From contig NZ_PQHZ01000018.1 of NCBI RefSeq assembly GCF_003385185.1, forward strand, positions 1 through 64,000: a DNA stretch of 64,000 bases, written 5' to 3'. The translations under genes and the position numbers were made by a program. Position 1 is the first letter of the stretch, and each line of letters begins with the position of its first letter. The notes beneath the pieces are model-generated. The model saw nothing but the letters and a program-made list of their open reading frames with translations, was not told where the DNA came from and did no database searches. This DNA comes from Amycolatopsis palatopharyngis (GTDB lineage Bacteria; Actinomycetota; Actinomycetes; Mycobacteriales; Pseudonocardiaceae). Positions 8,393 to 19,124 of the stretch are shown piece by piece.

Positions 8393-9021
8393 GCGGGAAC
8401 CTGCGGATCCAGCGGGTCATCACTGCCGGGGTGTTCGAGCTCGATGGCGGGAGGTGGGACGTCGACAACAACGTCTGGCTCGTCGGGGACGACGACGAGG
8501 TCGTGATCGTGGACGCCGCACACGACGAGAAGGTCATCACCGAGGCCGTGGACGGTCGCAACGTCGTCGCCATCATCTGTACTCATGGGCACAACGACCA
8601 CGTGACCGTCGCTCCGCAGCTGAGCGAGCACCTGGACGCGCCGACCGTTCTTCATCCGGCTGACGAGGAGCTGTGGGAGATGACCCACCCCGGCCGGCGG
8701 TTCTGGCACACGGAGGACGGCGAGCGGCTCGCTATCGCCGGTACAGCGCTGGAGGTCATCCACAGTCCTGGGCACTCGCCCGGTTCCGTCTGCCTGCACC
8801 TTCCCGAGGCCAAGGCTCTGTTCTCCGGAGATACGCTCTTCGCGGGTGGACCCGGCGCGACGGGTCGATCGTTCTCCCATTTCCCGACGATCATTTCGTC
8901 GATTCGTGATCGGCTCTTCTCGCTGCCAGAAGACACTCAGGTGCACACCGGACACGGCGACGGCACCACGATCGGCACCGAAGCGCCGTACCTGGCCGAA
9001 TGGATCGCCCGCGGACACTGA
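8389..9021 (+). CDS. Metallo-beta-lactamase-fold hydrolase, probable S-formylmycothiol hydrolase
   Basis: A 210-residue glyoxalase-II-like protein. Metal-binding motifs are CTHGHNDH (residues ~64-71), [14 protein letters not shown] and HTGHG. GTG 8389 overlaps the mscR stop as GTGA, so translation is coupled. The same order, formaldehyde dehydrogenase then this hydrolase, is found in mycobacteria (Rv2259-Rv2260). Glyoxalase-II enzymes cleave thiol esters, so hydrolysis of S-formylmycothiol to formate and free mycothiol is the natural role, though the substrate is inferred from context. A formyl-thioester dehydrogenase elsewhere could do the same job. Confidence 0.8.
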   Translation: MSGNLRIQRVITAGVFELDGGRWDVDNNVWLVGDDDEVVIVDAAHDEKVITEAVDGRNVVAIICTHGHNDHVTVAPQLSEHLDAPTVLHPADEELWEMTHPGRRFWHTEDGERLAIAGTALEVIHSPGHSPGSVCLHLPEAKALFSGDTLFAGGPGATGRSFSHFPTIISSIRDRLFSLPEDTQVHTGHGDGTTIGTEAPYLAEWIARGH

Positions 9022-9275
9022 GGAAACCGAGGACCGGACAGTCGCACGAGTCAGGGTGTGCAACGGCTACGAACTGCGCCCGAAGCCGTCGATCACGGCT
9101 GCCCGGCCAGGTACGCCGACCCCACGCACGCTCCAAGGATGCGGTGGTGATCGGCGTCGCCCGCCGTCGTGGATCGAGGAGCACCTTCATCGAGAACGCA
9201 TTCGCCACCGAGATCGAAAGCGACGACTCAGCCCCCGAACCCGATTAGCAGGGGCAACCAGTGTCGCGGGCACAG

Positions 9276-10679
9276 CTATTCGCGACCCGTAGCGACAAGC
9301 AGCCTGTTCTCCGCGTCCGGACCCGCGGTCACTTTTGGCACGCGGACCAGGAACCAGAGGCCCAACAGCCCCCATAGCCCGAGGATCGCCCATTCGGGCA
9401 GTGCGAGCCCGCTGGGCATTCCGGGCAGGAAGAGCAGCAGTAGTCCGAGGCTGAGTACGACGGCGAGCCCACCCACCGTCTTGGCGGGTCCGACCCGGAA
9501 CGGCCGCTCCATGTCCGGCTCACGACGCCGCAGCACCAGGAACGTCGACGCGACCATGGCGTAGGCGATGACGATGGAGAATCCGCCGGCATTGACGAGC
9601 CACACCAGCGTCTGCCGGCCGAACAGCGGCGCCAGCACCGACAGGGCGCCGATGAACAGGATCGCGTTGCCGGGGGTGCGGTAGCGCGGGTGCACCTTGG
9701 CGAACCACTGAGGCAACATGCCCGAGTTCGCCATGGCGTAGACGAGCCTGCTCGCACCGATGAGGAAGCCGTTCCAGCTGGTCAGAATTCCAGCCAGGCC
9801 ACCGAAGACCAGGATGTCGCCCATGGTCTGGCTGTTCCACAACGCGGCCATCCCATCGGCGGCGGCGAGGTCCGAGGCCGCGAGTTGATTCGCCGGTATC
9901 GCGGAACCGACGGTGAGCATGATCAGGACGTACCAGACGGTCGCGAGCAGGACGGAGATCACCACCAGCTTGCCGATCTGTCTGTACGGCAGCTTGATCT
10001 CCGCGGCGGACTGGGGGATGACGTCGAAGCCGACGAACAGAAACGGGACAGCAACCAGCACACCGACCATTCCGACCAGGCCGGAGGAGAACAGCGGCTG
10101 CATGTTCGCGGTCTCGCCGCCGATGAATGAGCCCGTCAGCAGAGTCACTCCCACAGCGATCAGGAACAGCACCGCGATGGTCTGGAACATGGCCGCGGCG
10201 CGGACGCCTACGTAGTTGAGTGCCGTCATCACGACGGCGCCGAGGATGCCGACACCGGCCCATACCGCGTACACGTCATGCCCCGCGACCGACCACAGGC
10301 GGCCGGTCTCCAACTCGGGGATCAAGAACAGCAAGCTCTGTGGCAGAGCCACGGCTTCGAACGCGATGACCGCGACATACCCCAGGACGAGCACCCATGA
10401 CGTCAGGAACGCCGCGCGCGCCCCGAACGCGCGCAGCACATAGTTGTGCTCCCCACCCGCCTCTGGCATCGCCGACACCAGTTCGGCGTAGGTGAGTCCG
10501 ACGATCGCGACGATGATACCGCCGACCACGAAGGCCAGCGCAGCGCCAAGAGTGCCCGCGTCATCGAGGAACCCGCCGGTCAGGACGATCCAGCCGAAAC
10601 CGATCATCGCCCCGAACGCCACCGTGAGCACGTCCCAGCGGCCAAGAACGCGAACAAGAGTTCCGTCCGTACTACTCAT
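9276..10679 (-). CDS. APC-family amino acid/amine permease
   Basis: A 467-residue membrane protein with about twelve hydrophobic segments, of the amino acid-polyamine-organocation superfamily. The first segment has GAMIGFGWIVLTG, the typical unwound-helix substrate site. Later stretches include GVRAAAMFQTIAVLF, GFDVIPQSAAEIKLPYRQIG and SRLVYAMANSGMLPQWFAKV. ATG 10679 has AGGAG just upstream. It is divergent from the PucR regulator at 10807, which probably controls it; PucR proteins often regulate nitrogen-compound use. The substrate cannot be named from sequence; ethanolamine-type and amino acid permeases share this architecture. Confidence 0.85.
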   Translation of the reverse strand: MSSTDGTLVRVLGRWDVLTVAFGAMIGFGWIVLTGGFLDDAGTLGAALAFVVGGIIVAIVGLTYAELVSAMPEAGGEHNYVLRAFGARAAFLTSWVLVLGYVAVIAFEAVALPQSLLFLIPELETGRLWSVAGHDVYAVWAGVGILGAVVMTALNYVGVRAAAMFQTIAVLFLIAVGVTLLTGSFIGGETANMQPLFSSGLVGMVGVLVAVPFLFVGFDVIPQSAAEIKLPYRQIGKLVVISVLLATVWYVLIMLTVGSAIPANQLAASDLAAADGMAALWNSQTMGDILVFGGLAGILTSWNGFLIGASRLVYAMANSGMLPQWFAKVHPRYRTPGNAILFIGALSVLAPLFGRQTLVWLVNAGGFSIVIAYAMVASTFLVLRRREPDMERPFRVGPAKTVGGLAVVLSLGLLLLFLPGMPSGLALPEWAILGLWGLLGLWFLVRVPKVTAGPDAENRLLVATGRE

Positions 10680-10760
10680 TTTTCTCCTGTCCTGCCCATG
10701 AACCGGGCCTGTCGTTCCGGCAATGGTGAGTCCGGCCATACACCAGGACAATGACGGTTT

Positions 10761-10789
10761 AGGATATTTTCGACGCTGGACATCGACAA
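10761..10789 (-). promoter_or_regulatory. Putative promoter of the APC permease gene
   Basis: On the minus strand TTGTCG (bases 10789-10784) and TATCCT (10766-10761) are separated by 17 bases, a good primary-sigma spacing in an otherwise GC-rich divergent region. Transcription would begin near 10754 and leave a leader of about 75 bases before ATG 10679. Confidence 0.35.
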
Positions 10790-10806
10790 TCTGTCAGAGG
10801 CGGCCC

Positions 10807-12324
10807 ATGTCGTTCACGCTGCGCGACCTCGTCGATCTCGATGAACTCGACCTGACGGTGCTGGCCGGGGAGCACGAACTGCACCAGCCGATCACCTGGG
10901 TGCATGTCAGCGAGGCCGCCGACCCCACCCCGTTCCTGGAAGGCGGCGAACTGCTGCTCACCACCGGCCTGCTGCTCGACGAGGCCGAGCTGAACGGGCA
11001 GAGCTATCTGCGACGGCTCGCCGACGTCGGTGCGGTCGGTCTCGGCTTCGGTACCGGGCTCCGCTACGAACACGTCCCCGAGTCGCTGGTGATGACCGCC
11101 AGGAAGGTCGGGCTCGCGCTCGTCAAGGTCCCGCTGCACACCCCATTCATGGCGATCAGCAAGGCGGTTTCCCGGGCGATCGCGGCCGAGGAGTACGCCG
11201 CGGTCAAGCGGGCCTACGACGCGCAGCAGGCACTCACCCGTGCCGCCATCGGGGCAGAGGGCACCGGCGCGCTCATCGCTCAACTCGCACGCCGCCTCGG
11301 CGCCTGGGCCGTCCTGCTGGACCCGGGTGGGACGATCGTGCACGCGGCACCGTCGTCCGCGAGCGGCCGCGTCGAGGGCTTCGACGCCGAGCTGGACCGG
11401 CTACGCGGCCGCCGGGCCCCGGCGAGCGCGGCTTTCCGTCATGGCGAGCACGACGTGGTGGTCCAGTCGCTGGGCAACGAACCACGGATTCGCGGCTTTC
11501 TCGCGGTGGGCCGGGCCGATCCACTCAGCCCCCAGGACCGGCATGTGGTCAACACTGCCGTCTCGCTGCTGACGCTCGGCTTGGAGCAGTCGCGCAGGCT
11601 CGAGAACGCCGAGCGGCAGTTGCGCACCGCCGTGCTCCGACTGCTGCTCGTCGCACAGGTCGCAACCGCGCAACTTCTGGCGCAGGAGCTGGGTGGCGGG
11701 CTGCCCGAGGAGCCGATCCGCGTCACGGCGGTCGCGGGGCCAGCACGACTGCGGGCGGCGGCGGCCGAGATGCTCAGCGCAGAGGCGGCCGGGAAAGACG
11801 AGCCGGTGTTCCACTCGGACACTGAGGACGTGCTCGTGATCGTTTCGACCGACGGTCACCCGCTCGGGAGGTGGCTGCAGCAGCTGCCCGGCCGTCTTGA
11901 CGGTCTGACAGCCGGCGTGTCCGAACCGACCACCTTCGATCGGTTCGCGGACGGTCACCGGCAGGCCCAGAGGGCCGTTGAGACGGGCGTGCGCAGAGGT
12001 ACCCCGGTCACCCGGTTCGGTGATCTCGGCCGCGAGGGCCTACGCCGGTTCATCGACCCCGCTCGTGCCGAGATCCACGCCGAGGCGCTGCTCGGGCCGC
12101 TGCTGCGCCACGACGCGACCGGGCGCGGCGACCTGGTCACCTCGTTGCGGGTATGGCTGGAACACCATGGCCAGTGGGACCCGGCCGCGTCGCGACTGCG
12201 GATCCATCGGCATACCCTGCGGCTGCGCATGCACAAGGTGGAGGAACTGCTCGAGCGCAGCCTCGACTCACCCGGCACCCGCGCCGAGCTGTGGTTCGCA
12301 CTGCAGACCCACATCGATGACTGA
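10807..12324 (+). CDS. PucR-family transcriptional regulator
   Basis: A 505-residue regulator. The N-terminal PucR domain begins TLRDLVDLDELDLTVLAGEH and continues with PITWVHVSEAADPTPFLEGGELLLTTG. A GAF/GGDEF-like middle follows, and a C-terminal PucR helix-turn-helix, LRIHRHTLRLRMHKVEELL, lies at about residues 460-480. ATG 10807 gives this canonical N-terminus. The family responds to nitrogen-rich metabolites such as purine breakdown products, GABA or proline. It is divergent from the APC permease, so local control of that transporter is likely; the effector is unknown. Confidence 0.85.
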   Translation: MSFTLRDLVDLDELDLTVLAGEHELHQPITWVHVSEAADPTPFLEGGELLLTTGLLLDEAELNGQSYLRRLADVGAVGLGFGTGLRYEHVPESLVMTARKVGLALVKVPLHTPFMAISKAVSRAIAAEEYAAVKRAYDAQQALTRAAIGAEGTGALIAQLARRLGAWAVLLDPGGTIVHAAPSSASGRVEGFDAELDRLRGRRAPASAAFRHGEHDVVVQSLGNEPRIRGFLAVGRADPLSPQDRHVVNTAVSLLTLGLEQSRRLENAERQLRTAVLRLLLVAQVATAQLLAQELGGGLPEEPIRVTAVAGPARLRAAAAEMLSAEAAGKDEPVFHSDTEDVLVIVSTDGHPLGRWLQQLPGRLDGLTAGVSEPTTFDRFADGHRQAQRAVETGVRRGTPVTRFGDLGREGLRRFIDPARAEIHAEALLGPLLRHDATGRGDLVTSLRVWLEHHGQWDPAASRLRIHRHTLRLRMHKVEELLERSLDSPGTRAELWFALQTHIDD

Positions 12325-12812
12325 GCCTGGTTTCCGGCTGCTGAAAAACGAGTCGTCAGCGATCCATTACGGGCAATCACCTCTGCTCCACAGCCCAATG
12401 AACCAATTCGGTTGGACCATTCAGCGCAGTCGGTGGAAATTATCGTATTGACGGTTCTCCATGGCACAAGTTTGCGGACCACGATTCGCGCAAAAAATCA
12501 CGACGATCATGCATAGTTCATGTGCGCATGAATTGTGTTCGTCCGGACGACAGGGCAGTGACACGCGGCACACGGGCCGGGGCGGGGCTGCTGCGGTTCC
12601 AGCGAATTCCGACCCTCCGGCCAGGTTCGTGGCAGGCGTTCTGACCAGCTTGTTTCTGATCATTGGCGGCCGATCGAATGGGGCGAACTCGCTTGCTCCA
12701 CAGGTTCGCGACGACGGTCGGCTGGCTACGAATGTCGTTGTCGTTTATGTGTTTTGTGCGCCGTTTGGCTAGGTTGTGCCGGTTGAAAAGGGTGAGACGC
12801 GAGGAGCGAGTG
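12325..12812. other. Intergenic region before the NBR1-domain gene
   Basis: Nearly 490 bases with no gene I can support. It is AT-richer than its surroundings (especially 12340-12540). It contains TTCATG TGCG CATGAA at 12517-12532, a six-base inverted repeat with a four-base centre that could be an operator. Short open frames across it on both strands have no ribosome site or family resemblance. Confidence 0.45.
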
Positions 12813-13745
12813 GTGGCGGGCGACCTCCCGAACGGTGCGGCAGGCGAGACGGAGAACGAGGAAACGGCAGGCCGCCGGGGCAGGAAGGCGACGCCGCCGG
12901 ATCCGGACGGCGGTCCCGTGGCCACGTTCGCCCGTGAACTCTGGGATCTGAAGCGCCGTGCGGGCGACCCGTCGTACGCGGCGATGCGCACCCGGCTCGG
13001 CGCCGCGGTGTCCCGGTCGTCTCTGTCCGCGGCGACCCGCGGGACCGCACTTCCGAGCTGGGAGACAACCTGGGAGTTCGTCCGGGTCCTGGCCGTCGAC
13101 ACGCTCGGTGCGGACGCGGAGGACACCAAACGAGAGTGGCGGGCTCGCTGGAAGGCCGCCGGTGCGGCCGGACAAGAAGATGCCGATGCGCCACTTCAGG
13201 CGCCTGTGCCGCCCGAAGAGGAATCCGCTGTTCACGAAGCGGAAACGTCTCCCAGGCCCGTTGTCCGTCCGACCTTTCCTCAGTTGACCGCGGCCGTTGT
13301 CGCCGCCTTGGTCGTGGTCGCCAGCGTCGGACTGCTGGTCGGCTGGTCCTTCTCGCCCTCTGGCGTGCCCGCACCGGAGAACGTGGTCGACAGCCCCCAG
13401 TTCGATGACGCGGTTTTCGAGGGCGACATCACGATCCCGGACGGCACCGTGGTCGCGCCCGCCCAGGTGTTCACGAAGGTATGGCAGCTTCGCAACACCG
13501 GACAGGTCCGGTGGGAGGGCCGGTACGTGACCAGGATGAACACCACCGAGTGTTCGGCGCCCGAAATGGTGCCCATTCCGACCACTGACCCAGGGGAGTC
13601 GGTGCGTATCACGGTGCGAGTCACCGCAAGTGCGACGCCTGCTCATTGCAAGATCTACTGGAAGGCAACCGACGCCTCTCGGCGTCTGCTCTTCCCGGAC
13701 AAGAACCCGATCTTCCTCGACGTGACCGTGCGCGAGAAGAAGTGA
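12813..13745 (+). CDS. Membrane-anchored protein with HTH-like N-terminus and NBR1-type Ig domain
   Basis: About 310 residues in three parts. Residues ~30-110 resemble the helix-turn-helix-like module common at the start of actinomycete signalling proteins (FARELWDLKRRAGDPSYAAM, SRSSLSAATRGTALPSWETT). A charged linker leads to one transmembrane segment (~165-187, AAVVAALVVVASVGLLVGW). The exported C-terminal ~110 residues match the NBR1-type immunoglobulin fold: VFTKVWQLRNTGQVRWEG, then VPIPTTDPGESVRITVRVTA and HCKIYWKATD. The family was first known from the eukaryotic autophagy receptor NBR1; bacterial members are of unknown role. GTG 12813 has GAGGAG six bases upstream; other GTG/TTG starts lie at 12783-12810. 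Confidence 0.7.
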   Translation: MAGDLPNGAAGETENEETAGRRGRKATPPDPDGGPVATFARELWDLKRRAGDPSYAAMRTRLGAAVSRSSLSAATRGTALPSWETTWEFVRVLAVDTLGADAEDTKREWRARWKAAGAAGQEDADAPLQAPVPPEEESAVHEAETSPRPVVRPTFPQLTAAVVAALVVVASVGLLVGWSFSPSGVPAPENVVDSPQFDDAVFEGDITIPDGTVVAPAQVFTKVWQLRNTGQVRWEGRYVTRMNTTECSAPEMVPIPTTDPGESVRITVRVTASATPAHCKIYWKATDASRRLLFPDKNPIFLDVTVREKK

Positions 13746-14142
13746 CCCTTACCGGTCGATCGCCATTTGCGCACGTGAAACCGGACTATCGAGAACAGTC
13801 GAACGGCGCCCGCGAATAGCCGGTAGAACCAGAATCGCTGCCGCATTACGCCAAACGGACGCGGCTTTCACTCGTCGCCTCCTGTTCTGCCAAATCCGTC
13901 CTGACCTGGGGTAACGGCTTCGCCAAGGTGGGGTTGGCGATTTGGCCAAATGGCCAGAGCGATTGTTTGGGCATTAGAACGTTGGATTGGCGAAAACTCG
14001 CTGCTAATTTCGTCCCCGCCGAAACGAAGCTTCTGGATAAGCGGGCTTTCGGTAGTTCCGGAAGAGGGGGAGAGGCGCGAATTTCAGGATGGCGTTCAAT
14101 GTCTCCACTGCCGGGTTCTTCGAAGATCAAGAAGGGTGTGTA
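13746..14142. other. Long leader/intergenic region before the secreted I36-domain gene
   Basis: About 400 bases with no supported gene. The right half is AT-rich. It contains the palindrome TTTGGCCAAA (13941-13950) overlapping two TGGCCA copies (13943-13948, 13951-13956), and a purine-rich ribosome site just before GTG 14143. The promoter of the secreted protein must be here. I looked for a c-di-AMP riboswitch, which often precedes cell-wall hydrolases in actinomycetes, and could not match its conserved segments. Confidence 0.45.
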
Positions 14143-15024
14143 GTGTTAAAGAGATTTACTTTTATAGCGCTGATCGGTGCGCTGATCAGCGTGTTCTTCG
14201 GAGCTGCCACCGCCAATGCGGCGACGGCTCGTAACGGGGTTTGTGAGCAGGGCGAGTTCTGCTTGTACTACAACAGCTACCAGCAGGGCTCGGTGTCCGA
14301 TTTCCAGACATCGGTTTCGGACTACGGCACCAGCCAGCCGAGTTGCTACGAGTTCAAGGGCGCGGGCAATGGTCAGGGCCTGTGCGTGAAGAACGAGGGC
14401 GCCTCGGCCTGGAACCGCACCAGCAAGCCGGTCACGGTGTACTACAACAGCGGTTACGGCGGCGCGAGCCAGACGATCCAGTCCGGTGACAAGGTCAATC
14501 TCAGGACGGGCATCAAGAACGAGAACGCCTCCCACCGGATCGGTGACAGCGGCGACAACGATGGCGGTGGCGGTGGTGGCGACGACTCGGGTCCGTACCC
14601 GGCACCGCCGAACAACCCGTACCCGGCGTCGGACAGCCGGGCCCCCGATGCCAGTGACCGCACGCAGTTCGTCGACGACCAGATCGCCCGGCTGACCGGT
14701 GAGCAGCACTGCTGGGTGGGCGGTTACCGCAGCTACGAGTCGTCGACGAGTAACCACAACACCGGCAATGCCCTCGACTGCACGATCTCGGACGCGATCG
14801 GGTCCTACCCCAACTCGGCGCAGGAGGCGCAGGGTTGGAAGCTGGCTCGATGGCTGCAGCAGTACGCCAGCCAGCTGGACGTCCGGTACGTGATCTGGGA
14901 CGGCAAGATCTGGAGCGTCGCGCGCTCGTCCGAGGGCTGGCGCACCTACAACGGCGGGTCCAGTGTGACCCTCGGTCACTATGACCACGTCCATGTCTCG
15001 ATTCAGAACCTCCACGGCGACTGA
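14143..15024 (+). CDS. Secreted protein: peptidase-inhibitor I36-like domain plus LAS-type metallopeptidase-like domain
   Basis: A 293-residue exported protein. GTG 14143 starts a clean signal peptide (LKRF charged start, hydrophobic core, cleavage after TANA). Residues ~28-125 resemble peptidase inhibitor family I36: NGVCEQGEFCLYYNSYQQGS and paired cysteines. A Gly/Asp linker and a proline-rich stretch lead to a C-terminal ~120-residue domain with RSYESSTSNHNTGNALDCTI and HYDHVHVS, the His/Asp/His pattern of the LAS/M15-like fold seen in actinomycete wall proteins. Function is unknown; peptidoglycan cleavage or binding with protease inhibition is plausible. A starting frame further upstream would destroy the signal peptide. 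Confidence 0.72.
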   Translation: MLKRFTFIALIGALISVFFGAATANAATARNGVCEQGEFCLYYNSYQQGSVSDFQTSVSDYGTSQPSCYEFKGAGNGQGLCVKNEGASAWNRTSKPVTVYYNSGYGGASQTIQSGDKVNLRTGIKNENASHRIGDSGDNDGGGGGGDDSGPYPAPPNNPYPASDSRAPDASDRTQFVDDQIARLTGEQHCWVGGYRSYESSTSNHNTGNALDCTISDAIGSYPNSAQEAQGWKLARWLQQYASQLDVRYVIWDGKIWSVARSSEGWRTYNGGSSVTLGHYDHVHVSIQNLHGD

Positions 15025-15087
15025 TCGAAACGGCGCTCCCGGATCCGCTCTCCGCGGGTTGACCTGACCCGGCCGGGTTCGGGTGTA

Positions 15088-15155
15088 GGGCAGCGAAGCT
15101 CCGGCAACTGGAGGAGTCGGTCCAGACGCTTCTCACCACCGGAGCTTCGCTGCCC
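15088..15155. terminator. Perfect 17-bp inverted repeat between convergent genes
   Basis: GGGCAGCGAAGCTCCGG (15088-15104) and its exact complement (15139-15155) flank a 34-base spacer. The element lies between the convergent I36-domain and YaaH-like genes, where a bidirectional transcription stop is expected. No U-run follows on either strand and the loop is long, so it could instead be a protein site or a mobile-repeat scar. Confidence 0.5.
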
Positions 15156-15235
15156 GCCCAGCGCTGTCCGGAGGAACCGAGGCCGGTGCCGGCGAGCGCA
15201 GGGGAGAACCGCAGGTCAGCAGCTACCAGGTCCAG

Positions 15236-15820
15236 CTAGGCGGGTGGCAGGCTATAGCCAGCGGCGAAGTTCAGCGTGACCGCGAACGTCAGATACATCA
15301 ACCACAGACCGGTCACCACGTGCGCGAGGCCGAGTACGCGTTCGGCAAGGGAGATTCCAAGACTGGCGAAGAAGTCGGTGACATAGACCCAGGTCAGTCC
15401 GGCGAACAGGAGCCCCACGGGCCAATCCCCGACTCCGAAGAAGACGAACATCCCGAGTACGGAGAGCACGACGAACGCCACCGACATGCCGGCGTTGGGT
15501 CGTGGATCGTTACCCCGGTACCGGTTCCAGCCGAGGGCGAACCAGTGGATTCCGAACGCGGAGAACGCCAACGCGGCCATGTACAAAGCTGGTTCGTCGA
15601 AGACCTGGAACCAGGTCAGCCCAACGAACAGGATGGTGCCGGTGACGAACTGGCAGAAGCCTGGAAGCCAGATTCCCCAGACGCCGACGGTGCGATCAAC
15701 AGACGGATCTCGTGGCGGGAACCCGAACAGCTCCTGGGGACCCCAGATCAGGTAGCCCGTCCCGAGACCGAAGAAACCCAGCGCCAACGGCGGGAACTGG
15801 GAGATTTCGAACGCCGCCAT
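15236..15820 (-). CDS. Six-helix membrane protein related to the GPR1/FUN34/YaaH family
   Basis: A 194-residue protein with about six transmembrane helices. Patterns such as PLALGFFGLGTGYLIWGP, GFCQFVTGTILF and ALAFSAFGIHWFALGW recall the acetate/succinate channel family (GPR1/FUN34/YaaH), including the Gln-Phe-x-x-Gly and FSxFGxxW features, although the classical NPAPLGL signature is altered to FPPLALGF. It may pass a small carboxylate or be a diverged member with another role. ATG 15820 is preceded by GGAGGG. It is monocistronic and convergent with the secreted-protein gene. Confidence 0.55.
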   Translation of the reverse strand: MAAFEISQFPPLALGFFGLGTGYLIWGPQELFGFPPRDPSVDRTVGVWGIWLPGFCQFVTGTILFVGLTWFQVFDEPALYMAALAFSAFGIHWFALGWNRYRGNDPRPNAGMSVAFVVLSVLGMFVFFGVGDWPVGLLFAGLTWVYVTDFFASLGISLAERVLGLAHVVTGLWLMYLTFAVTLNFAAGYSLPPA

Positions 15821-15974
15821 CGTCCCTCCGTTATCCGGCCTTCTCGACTAAGCAGGTGGCTACCCACCTGCTTACGGATCAAACTCCCGGCGTACCGCTC
15901 ATCAGCGGCGGCCGTCCCGCGCGGCCCACCGCCTGTGTCGATCGAGCTTCCCCAAGCGATTAGCCTTGCCACTC

Positions 15975-17573
<1,599 letters not shown>

Positions 17574-17600
17574 CGGGCGCCGGTGCCAGCACTACTTCTG

Positions 17601-19124
17601 CTACAGCGCCATTGCCATGTACTTGGTGCTCAGGTACTCCTCGATGCCTTCGTCGCCGCCCTCACGTCCGAGCCCTGATTGCTTGACACCGCCAAATGGA
17701 CCCGCTGGATTGCTCACCAGTCCTTCGTTGATGCCGACCATCCCGGTTTCTAGGGCTTCCGCCACGCGAAACGCTCGTGAGATGTCACGGCTGAAGACGT
17801 AGCCGACGAGCCCGAACCGGGTTTGGTTGGCCAGGGTCAAGGCCTCGTCCTCACCACGGAACGTCGTGATGGCCGCGACTGGCCCGAAGACCTCCTCCTG
17901 CGCGATCCGAGCGGTCGCGGGCACATCGGCCAGCACAGTGGGTGAGAAGAAGTAACCCCGATCGCCTGTCAGCGGGCCACCGGTGACGCGCCGGGCTCCG
18001 CGGGTGACGGCGTCCTGCACCAGCCCGGCGACCTTCTGCCGCTGCTTCTCGTCAATCAGCGGGCCGACCTCGACTCCGTCGTCGGTACCCCGGCCGACGC
18101 GCAGGGCCGCCATCCGCTCTGCCAGCCGTTCGACGTACTCCTCGGCGACGGACTCGTGCACCAGCAGCCGGTTCGCCGCCACACAGGACTGGCCCATGTT
18201 GCGCATCTTCGCCACCATCGTTCCCTCGACCGCGGCGTCGAGGTTCGCGTCGTCGAACACGATCAATGGCGCGTTTCCGCCGAGTTCCATCGACGCGCGC
18301 AGGACCGTGTCCGCCGCCTTGTGCAGCAGGATCTTGCCGACCTCGGTCGATCCGGTGAAAGACACCTTGCGGAGCCGGGAATCGGCCAGGATGGGGGCCA
18401 CCAGTGCTGCCGCATCCGAGGAGGTGACGACGTTGAGCACACCAGGCGGCAGACCTGCTTCGCTGAGTACTTCCGCCAGGATGAAGCTGGCCAGTGGTGT
18501 CAGCTCGGCGGGTTTGAGCACCATCGTGCAACCCGCGGCGATGGCCGCACCGATTTTGCGTGTGCCCATGGCCAACGGGAAGTTCCACGGGGTGATCAGC
18601 AGGCACGGGCCAACCGGCTGCCGGTGGGTGATGAGCCGTTGAGTGCCTGCCGGAGCTGGTCGGTAGGTACCTCCGATATGTGCCGCCTGCTCGGAGAACC
18701 AGCGCAGGAACTCCGCCGCGTAGGCGACCTCGCCCCGCGACTCGGCCAGTGGCTTGCCCATCTCCAGGGTGATGAGCAGCGCCAGTTCTTCGGTGCGCGC
18801 GACCAGCCCGTCGAAGGCGCGGCGCAGTATCTCTGCCCGTTCCCGCGGGGCTGTCGCCGCCCAGCCTGGCTGCGCCGCGCAGGCGGCATCGAAGGCTGCC
18901 CGCGCGTCTGTGGGGCCGCCATCGGCGACAGCGACCAGCGGAAGCTCGGTAGCCGGATCGACGACCTCGAACGTGCGTCCGGATCCGGCAGGCCGCCAGG
19001 TGCCTGCGATGAGGACGCCGGTGCGCACGGCATCGAGCACTCGTCGCTCCCGATCGGTGTGCATGCCGGTCGGCTTGCCTGAAATCGTGGTCATCTTTCG
19101 TCGCTCACTTGTCCGCTCGGTCAC
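17601..19124 (-). CDS. gabD: NAD(P)-dependent succinate-semialdehyde dehydrogenase-like enzyme
   Basis: A 507-residue aldehyde dehydrogenase of the GabD/SSADH branch. Signatures are LLITPWNFPLAMGTRKIGAA, VSFTGSTEVGK, the catalytic glutamate in MELGGNAPLIVFDDA, the catalytic cysteine in RNMGQSCVAANR, and GIEEYLSTKY at the end. It oxidises succinate semialdehyde, or a similar short omega-carboxy aldehyde, to the acid. GTG 19124 overlaps the upstream stop by four bases; an ATG at 19094 is an alternative. It is the last gene of the ten-gene operon starting at 27817, right after an iron alcohol dehydrogenase, a pairing that would turn 4-hydroxybutyrate into succinate. Confidence 0.82.
   Translation of the reverse strand: MTERTSERRKMTTISGKPTGMHTDRERRVLDAVRTGVLIAGTWRPAGSGRTFEVVDPATELPLVAVADGGPTDARAAFDAACAAQPGWAATAPRERAEILRRAFDGLVARTEELALLITLEMGKPLAESRGEVAYAAEFLRWFSEQAAHIGGTYRPAPAGTQRLITHRQPVGPCLLITPWNFPLAMGTRKIGAAIAAGCTMVLKPAELTPLASFILAEVLSEAGLPPGVLNVVTSSDAAALVAPILADSRLRKVSFTGSTEVGKILLHKAADTVLRASMELGGNAPLIVFDDANLDAAVEGTMVAKMRNMGQSCVAANRLLVHESVAEEYVERLAERMAALRVGRGTDDGVEVGPLIDEKQRQKVAGLVQDAVTRGARRVTGGPLTGDRGYFFSPTVLADVPATARIAQEEVFGPVAAITTFRGEDEALTLANQTRFGLVGYVFSRDISRAFRVAEALETGMVGINEGLVSNPAGPFGGVKQSGLGREGGDEGIEEYLSTKYMAMAL

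Noticed and set aside
12461..12772. Possible 103-residue protein before the NBR1-domain gene
   Set aside because: No ribosome site, no domain, and a low-complexity composition unlike neighbouring proteins.
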